From: Pseudorhizobium pelagicum
GTDB lineage: Bacteria > Pseudomonadota > Alphaproteobacteria > Rhizobiales > Rhizobiaceae
Length of the DNA stretch: 64,000 nucleotides
Reading direction: 5' to 3'
Assembly: GCA_000722615.1 (NCBI GenBank)
Contig: JOKI01000004.1
Coordinates: forward strand, 62,001 to 126,000
Shown here: piece by piece, positions 43,442-52,131 of the stretch
Layout of the letters: each line of letters starts with the position of its first letter
How positions within the stretch are numbered: the first letter of the stretch is position 1
Position numbers and translations under genes: made by a program
Notes under the pieces: model-generated
The model's input: the letters and a program-made list of their open reading frames with translations, nothing else
Databases searched by the model: none
Told to the model about the DNA's origin: nothing

Positions 43442-45904
43442 ATGGCCGCTTTAACTTCCGCTCTGCTGTCGATCCTAGCCCGCGCCGCGGTGATCCTCTC
43501 GGTTCTGAGCGGCAGCTCCATGCTTGCGGCTTCTGCGGCCGCACAGGATCTTGCCGGAGAGGTGACAGTAGACTCCGTCAATTCGGAAGTGCGCGAGAAA
43601 CTGGGTACCATCCGGCAGCAGCTCGACAGCTTCAGCGCCGCCGTGCAGCAGGATACGAGCGATGATGCGCGTCTGGCGGAACTGCGCGCCCAGGCCGAGG
43701 AGATCCTCGCCGAGATGCGTGCGGCCTCCGATACGCTCGCCACCCGGGTGCAGCAGATCCAGGGTCGCCTCGATGTCATCGGCGAGCCACCGGCAGCCGG
43801 TCAGCCGCCCGAACCGCCGCTGGTGACCGAAGAACGCAATCGCCTGCTCAACGAGCGCGCCGAGATCAATGCGATCGTCGAGGATGCTGAGAACCTTTCC
43901 AGCGGGGCCGATCGCCTCGCCAACAGCATCACCACCATCCGCCGCAACCTCTTCACCCAGACGCTGTTCCGGCACACCGAGCTTTCACTGGCGCTTTTCA
44001 GCGAGGCCGGCGAGGCGCTCGTCGTTGAGGTCGACAGGCTCGGAAATACCATCGGCGGCTGGCTCAGCTTTGCCTGGCGCTTCAAGGCACCCTCGCTGTT
44101 TGGAGCCATCGGACTGTCGCTTGTCGTCGGTCTGGTCATCCTGTCGGGAGGGTACCGGCTGTTTGGAAGCTTCATCTGGCGGGAAAACGGCGAGGGCCGA
44201 CCTTCCTACCTCAAGCGGCTGACGGTCGCCTTCTGGTCGACCGTCATCCGCACCATGTCGCTGGCCGCCTTCCTTGCCGCATCCTATCTTCTCCTCGAAG
44301 GCTTCAGCGTGCTGCGGCCCGATGTGGCGCCGATCATCTCGGGGCTCTTCGGATTCATCTGGTTCGTCTACTTCGTGTCACGCCTGACGCATGCGGTTCT
44401 GGCTCCGGACGAGCCGGACTGGCGCCTGGTGCGGCTGACGGACAAGGGAGCGCGGCTGATCGGCTGGGCCGTCATCCTGATGGCCGTGGTCAATGGCCTC
44501 GACTACCTCCTCGGTACGATCAGCGAGACGCTCAACTCGCCGCTGGTTCTGACCATCACCAAGAGCGTCATCGCCTCGTCCATCATCGGGATAGTGCTGA
44601 TTGCGCTGTCCTTCATACGTCCGGTGATGAGCACCGACGGCGACCCTGCGGCGACGGGCAAGCCATGGCCACGGTTCCTGCCGCTTCTGCTGCGTTTCAT
44701 GGGTGGTCTGCTCCTGTTTGCGGTGATTGCGGGATACATCGGCTTTGCACGGTTCATCTCGACGCAGATCGTCCTGACGGGCGCCGTGCTGGTCACGGTC
44801 TACATCGGCCTGCTGACCGGCAAGGCCGTGTCCAAGCAGGAGGTGTTTGGGCGTACGGCCCTCGGCGAGCGGCTGGCGGAGCGGTTCAAATGGGGTGAGG
44901 TGACGCTCGATCAGGTCGGCCTCGTCGCCGGTCTGGCCATCTATGCCTTTGCCCTGATGATCGGCGTGCCGCTGATCCTGCTCACATGGGGTTTCCAGAT
45001 CGCGGACATCGAGTCCTGGTTCTACCGGTTCTTCACCGCGATCACGATCGGCAACATCACCATCTCGCTCGTCGGGATCATCGGCGGGATCCTGCTCTTT
45101 GCGGTCGGCTATATCGTCACCCGCTGGGTGCAGAGGTGGATCGACGGCAACGTCATGGCCCGCAGCCAGGTGGATGCGGGCGTGCGCAACTCCGTCAAGA
45201 CCGGCATCGGCTATCTGGGCGTCGGGCTTGCGGTGATCGTCGGTGTGTCGGCCGCCGGCATCGACCTGTCCAGTCTGGCGCTCGTCGCCTCTGCCCTGTC
45301 GGTCGGTATCGGTTTCGGGCTGCAGAACATCGTGTCGAACTTCGTTTCGGGCCTGATCCTGCTCGTCGAACGGCCCTTCAAGGTGGGCGATCATATCGTG
45401 ACCGGAACAACTGAAGGGATCGTCAAGCGCATTTCCGTGCGCGCAACCGAGATCGAGACGTTCCGCAAGCAATCGATCGTCGTCCCGAACTCGGATCTCA
45501 TCAATTCGCCTGTCGGAAATTGGACGCACCGGAACAGGGTTCAGCGGTCGGAAATTCCGGTCTCGGTCGCCTATGGCACCGATCCGGAAAAGGTGATTGC
45601 CATCCTGCTGGAGATTGCGACGGCGGTGCCGGATGCCCTCCAGAATCCGGAACCGCATGTGGATTTCCTGGCATTCGGTGCATCGTCCCTCGATTTCGAG
45701 CTTCGCTTCTGCCTGGCGGACTATTCCGACGGGATCCGAATTCGTGCCGAGGTCCGGATCGCGATCCTGAAGCGCTTCGAACTGGAGGGCATCGAAATCC
45801 CCTATGCCCGCCAGGATATCATGATCCTGCCGCGACCAGGTCGCAGCGGACAGCCGGCTCCCGGCGCGAGCGACGATCTCATCCAGGATGGCGCCGGTGT
45901 CTGA
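43442..45904 (+). CDS. mechanosensitive ion channel, MscS family with DUF3772
   Basis: About 820 residues. Signal peptide (LARAAVILSVLSGSSMLAAS), a periplasmic coiled-coil DUF3772 region (LDVIGEPPAAGQPPEPPLVT), about ten transmembrane segments, and the MscS core at the C-terminus: pore helix region GIDLSSLALVASALSVGIGF, then LVERPFKVGDHIVTGTTEG and IVVPNSDLINSPVGNW. It opens on membrane tension to release solutes on osmotic downshift, which fits a genome that imports betaine. I chose the Met at 43442; the frame opens at 43337. Confidence 0.9.
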   Translation: MAALTSALLSILARAAVILSVLSGSSMLAASAAAQDLAGEVTVDSVNSEVREKLGTIRQQLDSFSAAVQQDTSDDARLAELRAQAEEILAEMRAASDTLATRVQQIQGRLDVIGEPPAAGQPPEPPLVTEERNRLLNERAEINAIVEDAENLSSGADRLANSITTIRRNLFTQTLFRHTELSLALFSEAGEALVVEVDRLGNTIGGWLSFAWRFKAPSLFGAIGLSLVVGLVILSGGYRLFGSFIWRENGEGRPSYLKRLTVAFWSTVIRTMSLAAFLAASYLLLEGFSVLRPDVAPIISGLFGFIWFVYFVSRLTHAVLAPDEPDWRLVRLTDKGARLIGWAVILMAVVNGLDYLLGTISETLNSPLVLTITKSVIASSIIGIVLIALSFIRPVMSTDGDPAATGKPWPRFLPLLLRFMGGLLLFAVIAGYIGFARFISTQIVLTGAVLVTVYIGLLTGKAVSKQEVFGRTALGERLAERFKWGEVTLDQVGLVAGLAIYAFALMIGVPLILLTWGFQIADIESWFYRFFTAITIGNITISLVGIIGGILLFAVGYIVTRWVQRWIDGNVMARSQVDAGVRNSVKTGIGYLGVGLAVIVGVSAAGIDLSSLALVASALSVGIGFGLQNIVSNFVSGLILLVERPFKVGDHIVTGTTEGIVKRISVRATEIETFRKQSIVVPNSDLINSPVGNWTHRNRVQRSEIPVSVAYGTDPEKVIAILLEIATAVPDALQNPEPHVDFLAFGASSLDFELRFCLADYSDGIRIRAEVRIAILKRFELEGIEIPYARQDIMILPRPGRSGQPAPGASDDLIQDGAGV

Positions 45905-46046
45905 GACGCCAGGGGAGCCGTCGCGGCAAGCTTTTCGCATGTCGTAATCAGGCGTTTGGTCGGCGGTCCGGGATTGCATAGTCCCGCAAGCAACAGATCA
46001 TGCGCCGCACTTGCGACAGGGCGGCTGTTCCGAGGGGTTCGTTTCG

Positions 46047-48560
46047 ATGAAGACACATGCGCGTGCCGTGGTGGTCGGAGGCGGTGTGGTGGGCGTCTCG
46101 ACGCTCTACCATCTGGCCAAGAGGGGCTGGGCCGACAGTGTTCTCATCGAGCGCAAGGAACTGACGTCAGGCTCCACCTGGCATGCGGCCGGGCTGCTGC
46201 CGCTCTTTAATCTCTCCTATTCGGTCGGGCAGCTGCACAAGTATTCCGTCCGATTCTACGAGGAGCTGCAGGAAGAAACCGGCATGAACGTCGGCTTCTC
46301 CAAGGTCTCCAACATCCGGCTGGCGCGCACCAAGGACCGTTGGGACGAATACATGTATTACGCCGGGATCGCCGAGACGATCGGCGTGACGGTCAATGTC
46401 CTGACGCCGGAACAGGTAAAGGAGATCTGGCCGCTCTGCGAGACCGATGGCCTGCTCGGTGCGATCCAGCATCCCGACGATGGTTACATCCAGCCGGCTG
46501 ATCTCACGCAGGCACTGGCAAAGGGCGCGCGCGACCGCGGCGCCACGATCTATCGCAACACCACCGTCACCGCGATCGAACAGCAGCCGGACGGTCTCTG
46601 GAAGATCACCACCGACAAGGGTGAGATCACCGCCGAACACGTGATCTCCTGCACCGGCAATTTCGCCCGCAAGACGGGCGAGATGGTGGGGCTCGACGTG
46701 CCTGTCATCCCGGTCGAGCACCAGTACATCGTGACCGAACCGCATCCGGCGATCCAGGAACGCCGCCGCCAGGGGCTTCCGGAAATGGGGGTTCTGCGCG
46801 AGTCCGACAGTGCCTGGTACATGCGTGAGGAGGCCGGCGGCCTGATTCTCGGCCCCTACGAAGTCGGCGCGCCCGTCTGCTATGTCGACGGCCCCTCGGA
46901 CGAAAGCGAATACGAGCTCTTCCAGGAGGATCTCGATCGCCTGATGCCGCACATCGCAGCTGCCATTGTCCGGGTTCCCGCATTCGGGGAAGTGGGTATC
47001 AAGAAGGTCTACAACGGCGCCATCGCCTATACTCCCGACGGTAACCCGATCGTCGGACCGGCGCCGGGGCTGAAGAACTTCTGGCTCAACGAAGGCCATT
47101 CCTTCGGGATCACCGCCGCCGGGGGCGCCGGCTGGCAGCTTGCGGAATGGATCGTCGCGGGCGAGCCGACGGTGGACATGATGGGTGTCGATCCGCGCCG
47201 CTTCGGTCCTTACGCAACGGAAGGCTATCTGATCGCCAAGAACGAGGAGGCCTATTCCAACGTCTTCACCATGCACTACCCGGACGAGGAGCGCTCGGCT
47301 GCCCGGCCGCTCAAGACGACGCCGGTCTACGATCGCCTCAAGAAGCTCGGCGGCGTGTTTGGTTCGGTCTATGGCTGGGAGAGAGCCAACTGGTACGCGC
47401 CTCAGGGTTACGAGGTTCCGGAGGACCAGCTCGGTGTCGGCGCAGATGTGATTACCAATCACAATCATGCCCCGCCGCTGGACGACGGCCGGATCGTCGA
47501 GAAATGGTCGTTCCGGCGCTCCAACTACTTCGAGCATGTCGGCAACGAGGTGAAGAACGTTCACGAGAATGTCGGCGTGCTCGACATGTCGCCGTTCGCG
47601 AAGATGGAGGTGAGCGGACCGGGCGCGCGCAATTGGCTGAACTCGATCCTCGCCAATGCTATCCCGAAGAAGCGCGGTCGCATCGCGCTCTGCCACCTGC
47701 CGACTCCCGCCGGCGGCGTGAAGGCCGAGTTCACCGTCTACGAATGGGCGCCCGACCGCTTCTACCTCGTCTCGGCAGGCGGGCTTGAGGCTCATGATCA
47801 CGATCTGCTCGCCCGGCTGGCACCGACCGACGGTTCGGTGCAACTGCAGCCGATCACGCAGAAATACGGCGTGCTGGTGCTGGCCGGCCCGAAGTCCCGC
47901 GATGTGCTGCGCAAGCTCACTCGCACCAGCCTCGACAGCAAGGATTTCCCCTGGCTGACGGCAAAGAAGATCTCCGTCGGTGTTGCGACGGCGCATGCGC
48001 TGCGGGTCAACTTCGTCGGCGAGCTCGGTTGGGAACTGCATCATCCGATCGAGATGCAGGCCTATATCTTCGACAGGCTGATGGAAGCGGGTGCCGAGTT
48101 CGGTATCAAGCCCTTCGGGATCCGCGCAATGAGCGCCATGGCGGTGGAGAAATCCTATCGCAACATGGGGCGCGAACTGTCGATCGAATACAATGCCTAC
48201 GAGTCGGCGCTCGATCGCTTCATCCGCCCGGAGAAGCCGTTCCTCGGGCGCGAAGCGATGCTGGCCTACAAGGAGCAGGGGCTGCGTTGGAACTTCGTGA
48301 CGCTGATCCTGGAAGGCAACGAGGACGTCGACGCGCGGGGTTCGGAGGCGATCTACGACGAGGGCGGTGCGCTCATCGGTCGTGCCACCAGCGGAGGCTT
48401 CGGCTGGCGGATCGGCAAGTCCGTCGCGCTTGCCATGGTGCAGCCCGGATATTCTGCTGCCGGCACTCGGCTGAAGATCAAGATCCTCGGCAAGCTCTAT
48501 CCGGCAACTGTCGTTCCGGAGAGTCCGTTCGATCCGGATAACGCCGTGCTCAGGGCCTGA
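46047..48560 (+). CDS. FAD-dependent oxidoreductase with GcvT domain, dimethylglycine/sarcosine dehydrogenase type
   Basis: 837 residues. The N-terminal DAO domain has the FAD motif VVVGGGVVGVSTLYHLAKRG and the His-flavin-like ELTSGSTWHAAG; an FAO middle domain follows, and a C-terminal GcvT aminomethyltransferase domain (HENVGVLDMSPFAKMEVSGP; GELGWELHHPIEM; MGRELSIEYNAYES). Such enzymes oxidise N-methyl groups of dimethylglycine or sarcosine and give the C1 unit to THF. The start at 46047 (MKTHARAVVVGGG) is family-like. It probably removes the methyl groups left after the first betaine demethylation. Confidence 0.85.
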   Translation: MKTHARAVVVGGGVVGVSTLYHLAKRGWADSVLIERKELTSGSTWHAAGLLPLFNLSYSVGQLHKYSVRFYEELQEETGMNVGFSKVSNIRLARTKDRWDEYMYYAGIAETIGVTVNVLTPEQVKEIWPLCETDGLLGAIQHPDDGYIQPADLTQALAKGARDRGATIYRNTTVTAIEQQPDGLWKITTDKGEITAEHVISCTGNFARKTGEMVGLDVPVIPVEHQYIVTEPHPAIQERRRQGLPEMGVLRESDSAWYMREEAGGLILGPYEVGAPVCYVDGPSDESEYELFQEDLDRLMPHIAAAIVRVPAFGEVGIKKVYNGAIAYTPDGNPIVGPAPGLKNFWLNEGHSFGITAAGGAGWQLAEWIVAGEPTVDMMGVDPRRFGPYATEGYLIAKNEEAYSNVFTMHYPDEERSAARPLKTTPVYDRLKKLGGVFGSVYGWERANWYAPQGYEVPEDQLGVGADVITNHNHAPPLDDGRIVEKWSFRRSNYFEHVGNEVKNVHENVGVLDMSPFAKMEVSGPGARNWLNSILANAIPKKRGRIALCHLPTPAGGVKAEFTVYEWAPDRFYLVSAGGLEAHDHDLLARLAPTDGSVQLQPITQKYGVLVLAGPKSRDVLRKLTRTSLDSKDFPWLTAKKISVGVATAHALRVNFVGELGWELHHPIEMQAYIFDRLMEAGAEFGIKPFGIRAMSAMAVEKSYRNMGRELSIEYNAYESALDRFIRPEKPFLGREAMLAYKEQGLRWNFVTLILEGNEDVDARGSEAIYDEGGALIGRATSGGFGWRIGKSVALAMVQPGYSAAGTRLKIKILGKLYPATVVPESPFDPDNAVLRA

Positions 48561-48584
48561 TCGCAGTAACGCCCCATTTACCTC

Positions 48585-48609
48585 AAAGGCGGCTTCTGGG
48601 CCGCCTTTT
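48585..48609 (+). terminator. terminator of the FAD/GcvT oxidoreductase gene
   Basis: Arms AAAGGCGGC (48585-48593) and GCCGCCTTT (48600-48608), followed by TTGTTGTTTT. Confidence 0.75.
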
Positions 48610-48705
48610 GTTGTTTTCGCAAGGAGATAGCAGCTGCATTAACGGTTCTGCAAAGCCATGAGAGTAACTGTACCAGCAGGGGACAGTAACCGACTGAGGG
48701 GTATC

Positions 48706-49542
48706 ATGACTTTCTTTGGCATATCCGGGATGCAGTATTCCGGCCAATCTCTGGCAGATGCACGCATTCTGCTTGCGGAAGATTCGAACGTCTTTACCTC
48801 CATGATCGGAACGCGCCTGAAGGAGCTGTTCGGGATCGAGGTCGAGGTCTGTCGCAACTTCGAAGAGCTGCAGCTTGCCTATGATCGCTCTCCGGAGCCG
48901 GTGACGCTGGCGATTTCCAACATCAATCTGCCGGGCGCGGAGAATGGCGAGGCGCTGGAGTATCTGATCGATCTCAGCATCCCGACGATCGTCTTTACCG
49001 GCACCTTCCACGAGGGGATGCGCGATCAGCTGCTGTCCAAGGACATCGTCGACTACATTCTCAAAGACAACATCTTTGCGGTAGACATGCTGGCGGAGTC
49101 GGTTGCCCGGTTCCTCACCAATCATCGCCACCACGTGCTGATCGTCGACGACAGTGCGACGGCGCGCGCGCTCCTGACGAGCCGTCTGAAGCGCTTCAAC
49201 TTCCGGGTCAGTGCGGCCGATTGCGGCGCCAAGGCGCTGGAAATCCTGAAGAACAATCCGGACGTCGGTCTGGTCGTCACCGACTACAACATGCCCGACA
49301 TCGACGGGTTCGAGCTGACGCGGCGCATCCGCTCCGTTCGCGGCTCGCACGAGCTGCGCATCATCGGCGTGTCGTCCTCGTCCAACCGGCTGCTGTCGGC
49401 CCGGTTCCTGAAGGCCGGCGGCAACGACTTCATGCTGCGGCCGTTCATCGACGAGGAGTTCTACTGCCGCGTCAACCAGAACCTGGACACGCTGATCCAG
49501 ATCCGCTCCATGCGCTCGGATCGCAAGACTGCAGCAGCTTAA
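48706..49542 (+). CDS. response regulator with two receiver domains, the first degenerate
   Basis: About 278 residues, two REC domains and no output domain. REC2 has the full set: VDDSATARA, phosphoacceptor in VVTDYNMPDIDG, Ser in IIGVSSSS and a final basic position near LRPF. REC1 keeps the acidic start (LLAEDSNVF) and the Lys (YILKDN), but the phosphoacceptor place reads LAISNINLPG, Asn instead of Asp. REC1 therefore probably cannot be phosphorylated. Met 48706 is taken as start; the frame opens at 48658. No kinase is adjacent. Confidence 0.85.
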   Translation: MTFFGISGMQYSGQSLADARILLAEDSNVFTSMIGTRLKELFGIEVEVCRNFEELQLAYDRSPEPVTLAISNINLPGAENGEALEYLIDLSIPTIVFTGTFHEGMRDQLLSKDIVDYILKDNIFAVDMLAESVARFLTNHRHHVLIVDDSATARALLTSRLKRFNFRVSAADCGAKALEILKNNPDVGLVVTDYNMPDIDGFELTRRIRSVRGSHELRIIGVSSSSNRLLSARFLKAGGNDFMLRPFIDEEFYCRVNQNLDTLIQIRSMRSDRKTAAA

Positions 49543-49585
49543 TCCAAGCTCGGACCGGTTTTCGCAACCGGTCCGAAGGCGCATC

Positions 49586-50614
49586 TCAGGCGGCGACGCT
49601 GGTACGCGAGCTGGCGATCGTCAGCTTGCGCTCGGCGCGTTCCTGCTGCGGCGAGCGGTTGTAGACCTCGCGATAGCATTTGGAAAAATGCGAGGCGGAG
49701 ACGAAGCCGCAGGCCACGGCCACTTCCACCACCGGCATCGACGACTGCACGAGCAGATGCCGTGCCCGGTCGAGGCGGATTTCCAGATAATAGCGGGCAG
49801 GGGAGCGGCCCATTTCCTGGCGGAACAGCCGTTCGATCTGCCGGCGTGAGAGATCGGCATCGTCGGCGATTTCCACGAGCGACAGAGGCTCGGAGAGATT
49901 GTTCTCCATCAACTCGATGATCGACAGCACCTTGGTGTTCTGAACGCCCAGACGGGCGCGCAGTGGCAGACGCTGGCGATCATGCGGGTTGCGGACGCGA
50001 TCGGTGAGCTGCTGCTCGCAGATGCGGTTGACGAGGTTTTCCCCAAAGTCCTGACCGATCAGATTGAGCATCATGTCCAGTGACGCCGTGCCGCCGGCGC
50101 AGGTATAGATATTGCCATCCACCTCATAGAGGTCCGCATAGACCTCCGCCTGCGGGAAGGCTTCCGAAAACCCGGGCAGGTTCTCCCAGTGGATGGCGCA
50201 GCGCTTTCCGTTCAGCAGCCCGGCCTGGGCCAGAACATGCGCGCCGGTGCAGAGGCTGCCGACTGCGATGCCGCGGTTATAGGTCTCGCGCAGCCAGGCG
50301 TTGACCGTCTTGTTGCCGTATTGCTCGATGTCGATGCCGGAGCAGACCAGCACCATGTTGGGCCGGCTCTCGCCGCCGAGGTTCTTGCGCTCGTCGGCCA
50401 CCGAGCTGTTGACCTCGACCGCGATGCCCGCCGAGGAGCAGACCCTCTCGCCGTCGGCGGAACAGAGCCGCCAGTTGTAGGCGGTGTACCCGAGCATGCG
50501 GTTGGCAATGCGCAGTGTCTCCACCGCCGCCGCGAACGGCAGCATGGTAAAGTCCGGCACGAGAAAGAAGACGAGGGTCCGCTTTACTGTCGGCTGCCTG
50601 CTGATCACATTCAT
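49586..50614 (-). CDS. GlxA-family (GbdR-like) transcriptional regulator
   Basis: 342 residues. N-terminal class-I-glutamine-amidotransferase-like sensor domain (TLVFFLVPDFTMLPFAAAVE, VGSLCTGAHVLAQAGLL) and a C-terminal AraC DNA-binding domain with two helix-turn-helices (LSLVEIADDADLSRRQIERL; VVEVAVACGFVSASHFSKCY). GbdR, the glycine betaine/dimethylglycine regulator of Pseudomonas, has this architecture. It lies between the FAD/GcvT gene and the corrinoid operon. The frame extends 63 codons upstream, but MNVISRQPTVKR at 50614 follows a GAGGAG site. Confidence 0.85.
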   Translation of the reverse strand: MNVISRQPTVKRTLVFFLVPDFTMLPFAAAVETLRIANRMLGYTAYNWRLCSADGERVCSSAGIAVEVNSSVADERKNLGGESRPNMVLVCSGIDIEQYGNKTVNAWLRETYNRGIAVGSLCTGAHVLAQAGLLNGKRCAIHWENLPGFSEAFPQAEVYADLYEVDGNIYTCAGGTASLDMMLNLIGQDFGENLVNRICEQQLTDRVRNPHDRQRLPLRARLGVQNTKVLSIIELMENNLSEPLSLVEIADDADLSRRQIERLFRQEMGRSPARYYLEIRLDRARHLLVQSSMPVVEVAVACGFVSASHFSKCYREVYNRSPQQERAERKLTIASSRTSVAA

Positions 50615-50819
50615 GCCTCCGCTCCTCAAGTCCTGCCGGTTCCGATACTTCAATTGCGACACTGCCATGAAATATTGAAGGCGAGAAGGGGGGGCTACGG
50701 GGGACGCCATAACTATTTTGCGACATGAGATTGAAGGGCTTTCGGCGCCTTCGCAAGGTCCGGTTCCGATGTCTCGACCCGCATGATTTGCAGGTCGAGA
50801 CACGGGGGCGCCGAAGAGT

Positions 50820-51029
50820 TCAGCGCGGGCTGCGGGCTGCGGCGTCGGTGGCGTCGCTTGCAGGCCAGCCGATGTCCTTGCGGAGCTCTGCCGGCAGCGA
50901 CTCCAGCATCTTTTCGGTCTGCCGGTGCCGCCGGTGTGCCTGCACTTGCGCGACGAGCTGGAAGATCGGGGCGGTCAGGTTCGGGAGCCGCCAGCCGGAG
51001 CCAGCGGAACGGGTCGATGTGAAGGTCAT
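50820..51029 (-). CDS. DUF1127 small protein
   Basis: 69 residues. The C-terminal part has the DUF1127 pattern of basic helix then ESLPAELRKDIGWP. In rhizobia such small basic proteins affect phosphate, C1 or RNA-related physiology, but the role of this one is unknown. Start after AAAGGAGAAGCAC. The AT-richer gap to the LysR gene (51030-51222) shows no other gene. Confidence 0.8.
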   Translation of the reverse strand: MTFTSTRSAGSGWRLPNLTAPIFQLVAQVQAHRRHRQTEKMLESLPAELRKDIGWPASDATDAAARSPR

Positions 51030-51222
51030 GTGCTTCTCCTTTGCGGGTCAGGGTGACACAGGTTCATCATCAATCAACGTGATCTTGGAGATACGTCTGA
51101 TGATATTCTGTGATGCAATTGCTTTGCGTCACCTTCCATGTCCGGCATCTTGGGCGCCCGTTGACGATCAATCAAACGAAATGATATGGTGCTTAAGTTC
51201 AATGTTATTGATTGAGGATGAC

Positions 51223-52119
51223 ATGGCTTCTCCCTTCCGCCCGCCGCTGCCGGTTCTGGACAACGACGTGCTGCGCACTTTTGTCGCCATTGCCGAGACG
51301 GGAAATTTCTCGACGGCAGCCGAAGCGGTGCTGCGCACGCCGTCGGCCGTTTCGATGCAGATCAAGAAGCTGGAGGAGCAGCTGAAGACGACCCTCTTCC
51401 TGCGCGACGCGCGATCCGTGACGCTGACTCAGCACGGCGAGGTGCTTCTCTCCTATGCCCGCCGGATGCTGGCGCTCTCCAATGAAGCAGTCGCCCGCTT
51501 CGTGATGCCGGATCTGGCCGGTGTCGTGCGGCTGGGCGCCCCGGACGACATCGCCGAGCGCCTGCTGCCCAGGATACTCAAGGACTTTGCCGAGACCTTC
51601 CCGAGCATCATGGTCGATGTGACGGTCGACATGAGCTCGTCGCTGCGCAAGCGTGTCGAGGAAGGGCGGCTTGATCTGGCGCTGTTCAACTGCCACCCGC
51701 GCTCGTTCCCGAATTTCGGCGAGGTCATCCACACCGAAAAGCTGGTCTGGGCCGGCGCCAAATGCGGCAATGCCCATCTGCGCGATCCGCTGCCGATTTC
51801 CGTCTGGGAGGAGGGATGCGTCTGGCGACAGGACGCGATTACACAGCTCGAGAGGCACAAGCGGCACTATCGTGTCGCCTATGCCAGCGCCCATTCGATG
51901 GCGCAGCGCGCGGCGGTGCTGGCCGATCTTGCCATCGCGCCGTTTCCACGGTCCTATCTGACCGAGGAAATGGTGGTGCTGGGACCGCAGGAGGGACTGC
52001 CCGAGCTTTTCAGCTTCGACGTGCGCCTTCTGACGACGCCGCAGCTGGCAATCCCCTCGAAGGCGGTTGCTGAAAGCATCCGCGCCTTCTACGGCCAGCT
52101 GACGCGCGCCGCCGCCTGA
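51223..52119 (+). CDS. LysR-family transcriptional regulator
   Basis: 298 residues. N-terminal winged helix-turn-helix (VLRTFVAIAETGNFSTAAEAVLRTPSAVSMQIKKLEEQL), then the periplasmic-binding-protein-like effector domain (VRLGAPDDIAERLLPRILKD). The frame opens 498 bases upstream across the DUF1127 gene, but Met 51223, after a GAGG site, is correct for the family. It is convergent with the corrinoid-activator gene, 12 bases away, and may regulate part of the demethylation locus. Confidence 0.92.
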   Translation: MASPFRPPLPVLDNDVLRTFVAIAETGNFSTAAEAVLRTPSAVSMQIKKLEEQLKTTLFLRDARSVTLTQHGEVLLSYARRMLALSNEAVARFVMPDLAGVVRLGAPDDIAERLLPRILKDFAETFPSIMVDVTVDMSSSLRKRVEEGRLDLALFNCHPRSFPNFGEVIHTEKLVWAGAKCGNAHLRDPLPISVWEEGCVWRQDAITQLERHKRHYRVAYASAHSMAQRAAVLADLAIAPFPRSYLTEEMVVLGPQEGLPELFSFDVRLLTTPQLAIPSKAVAESIRAFYGQLTRAAA

Positions 52120-52131
52120 TCCTGGGCCGAC

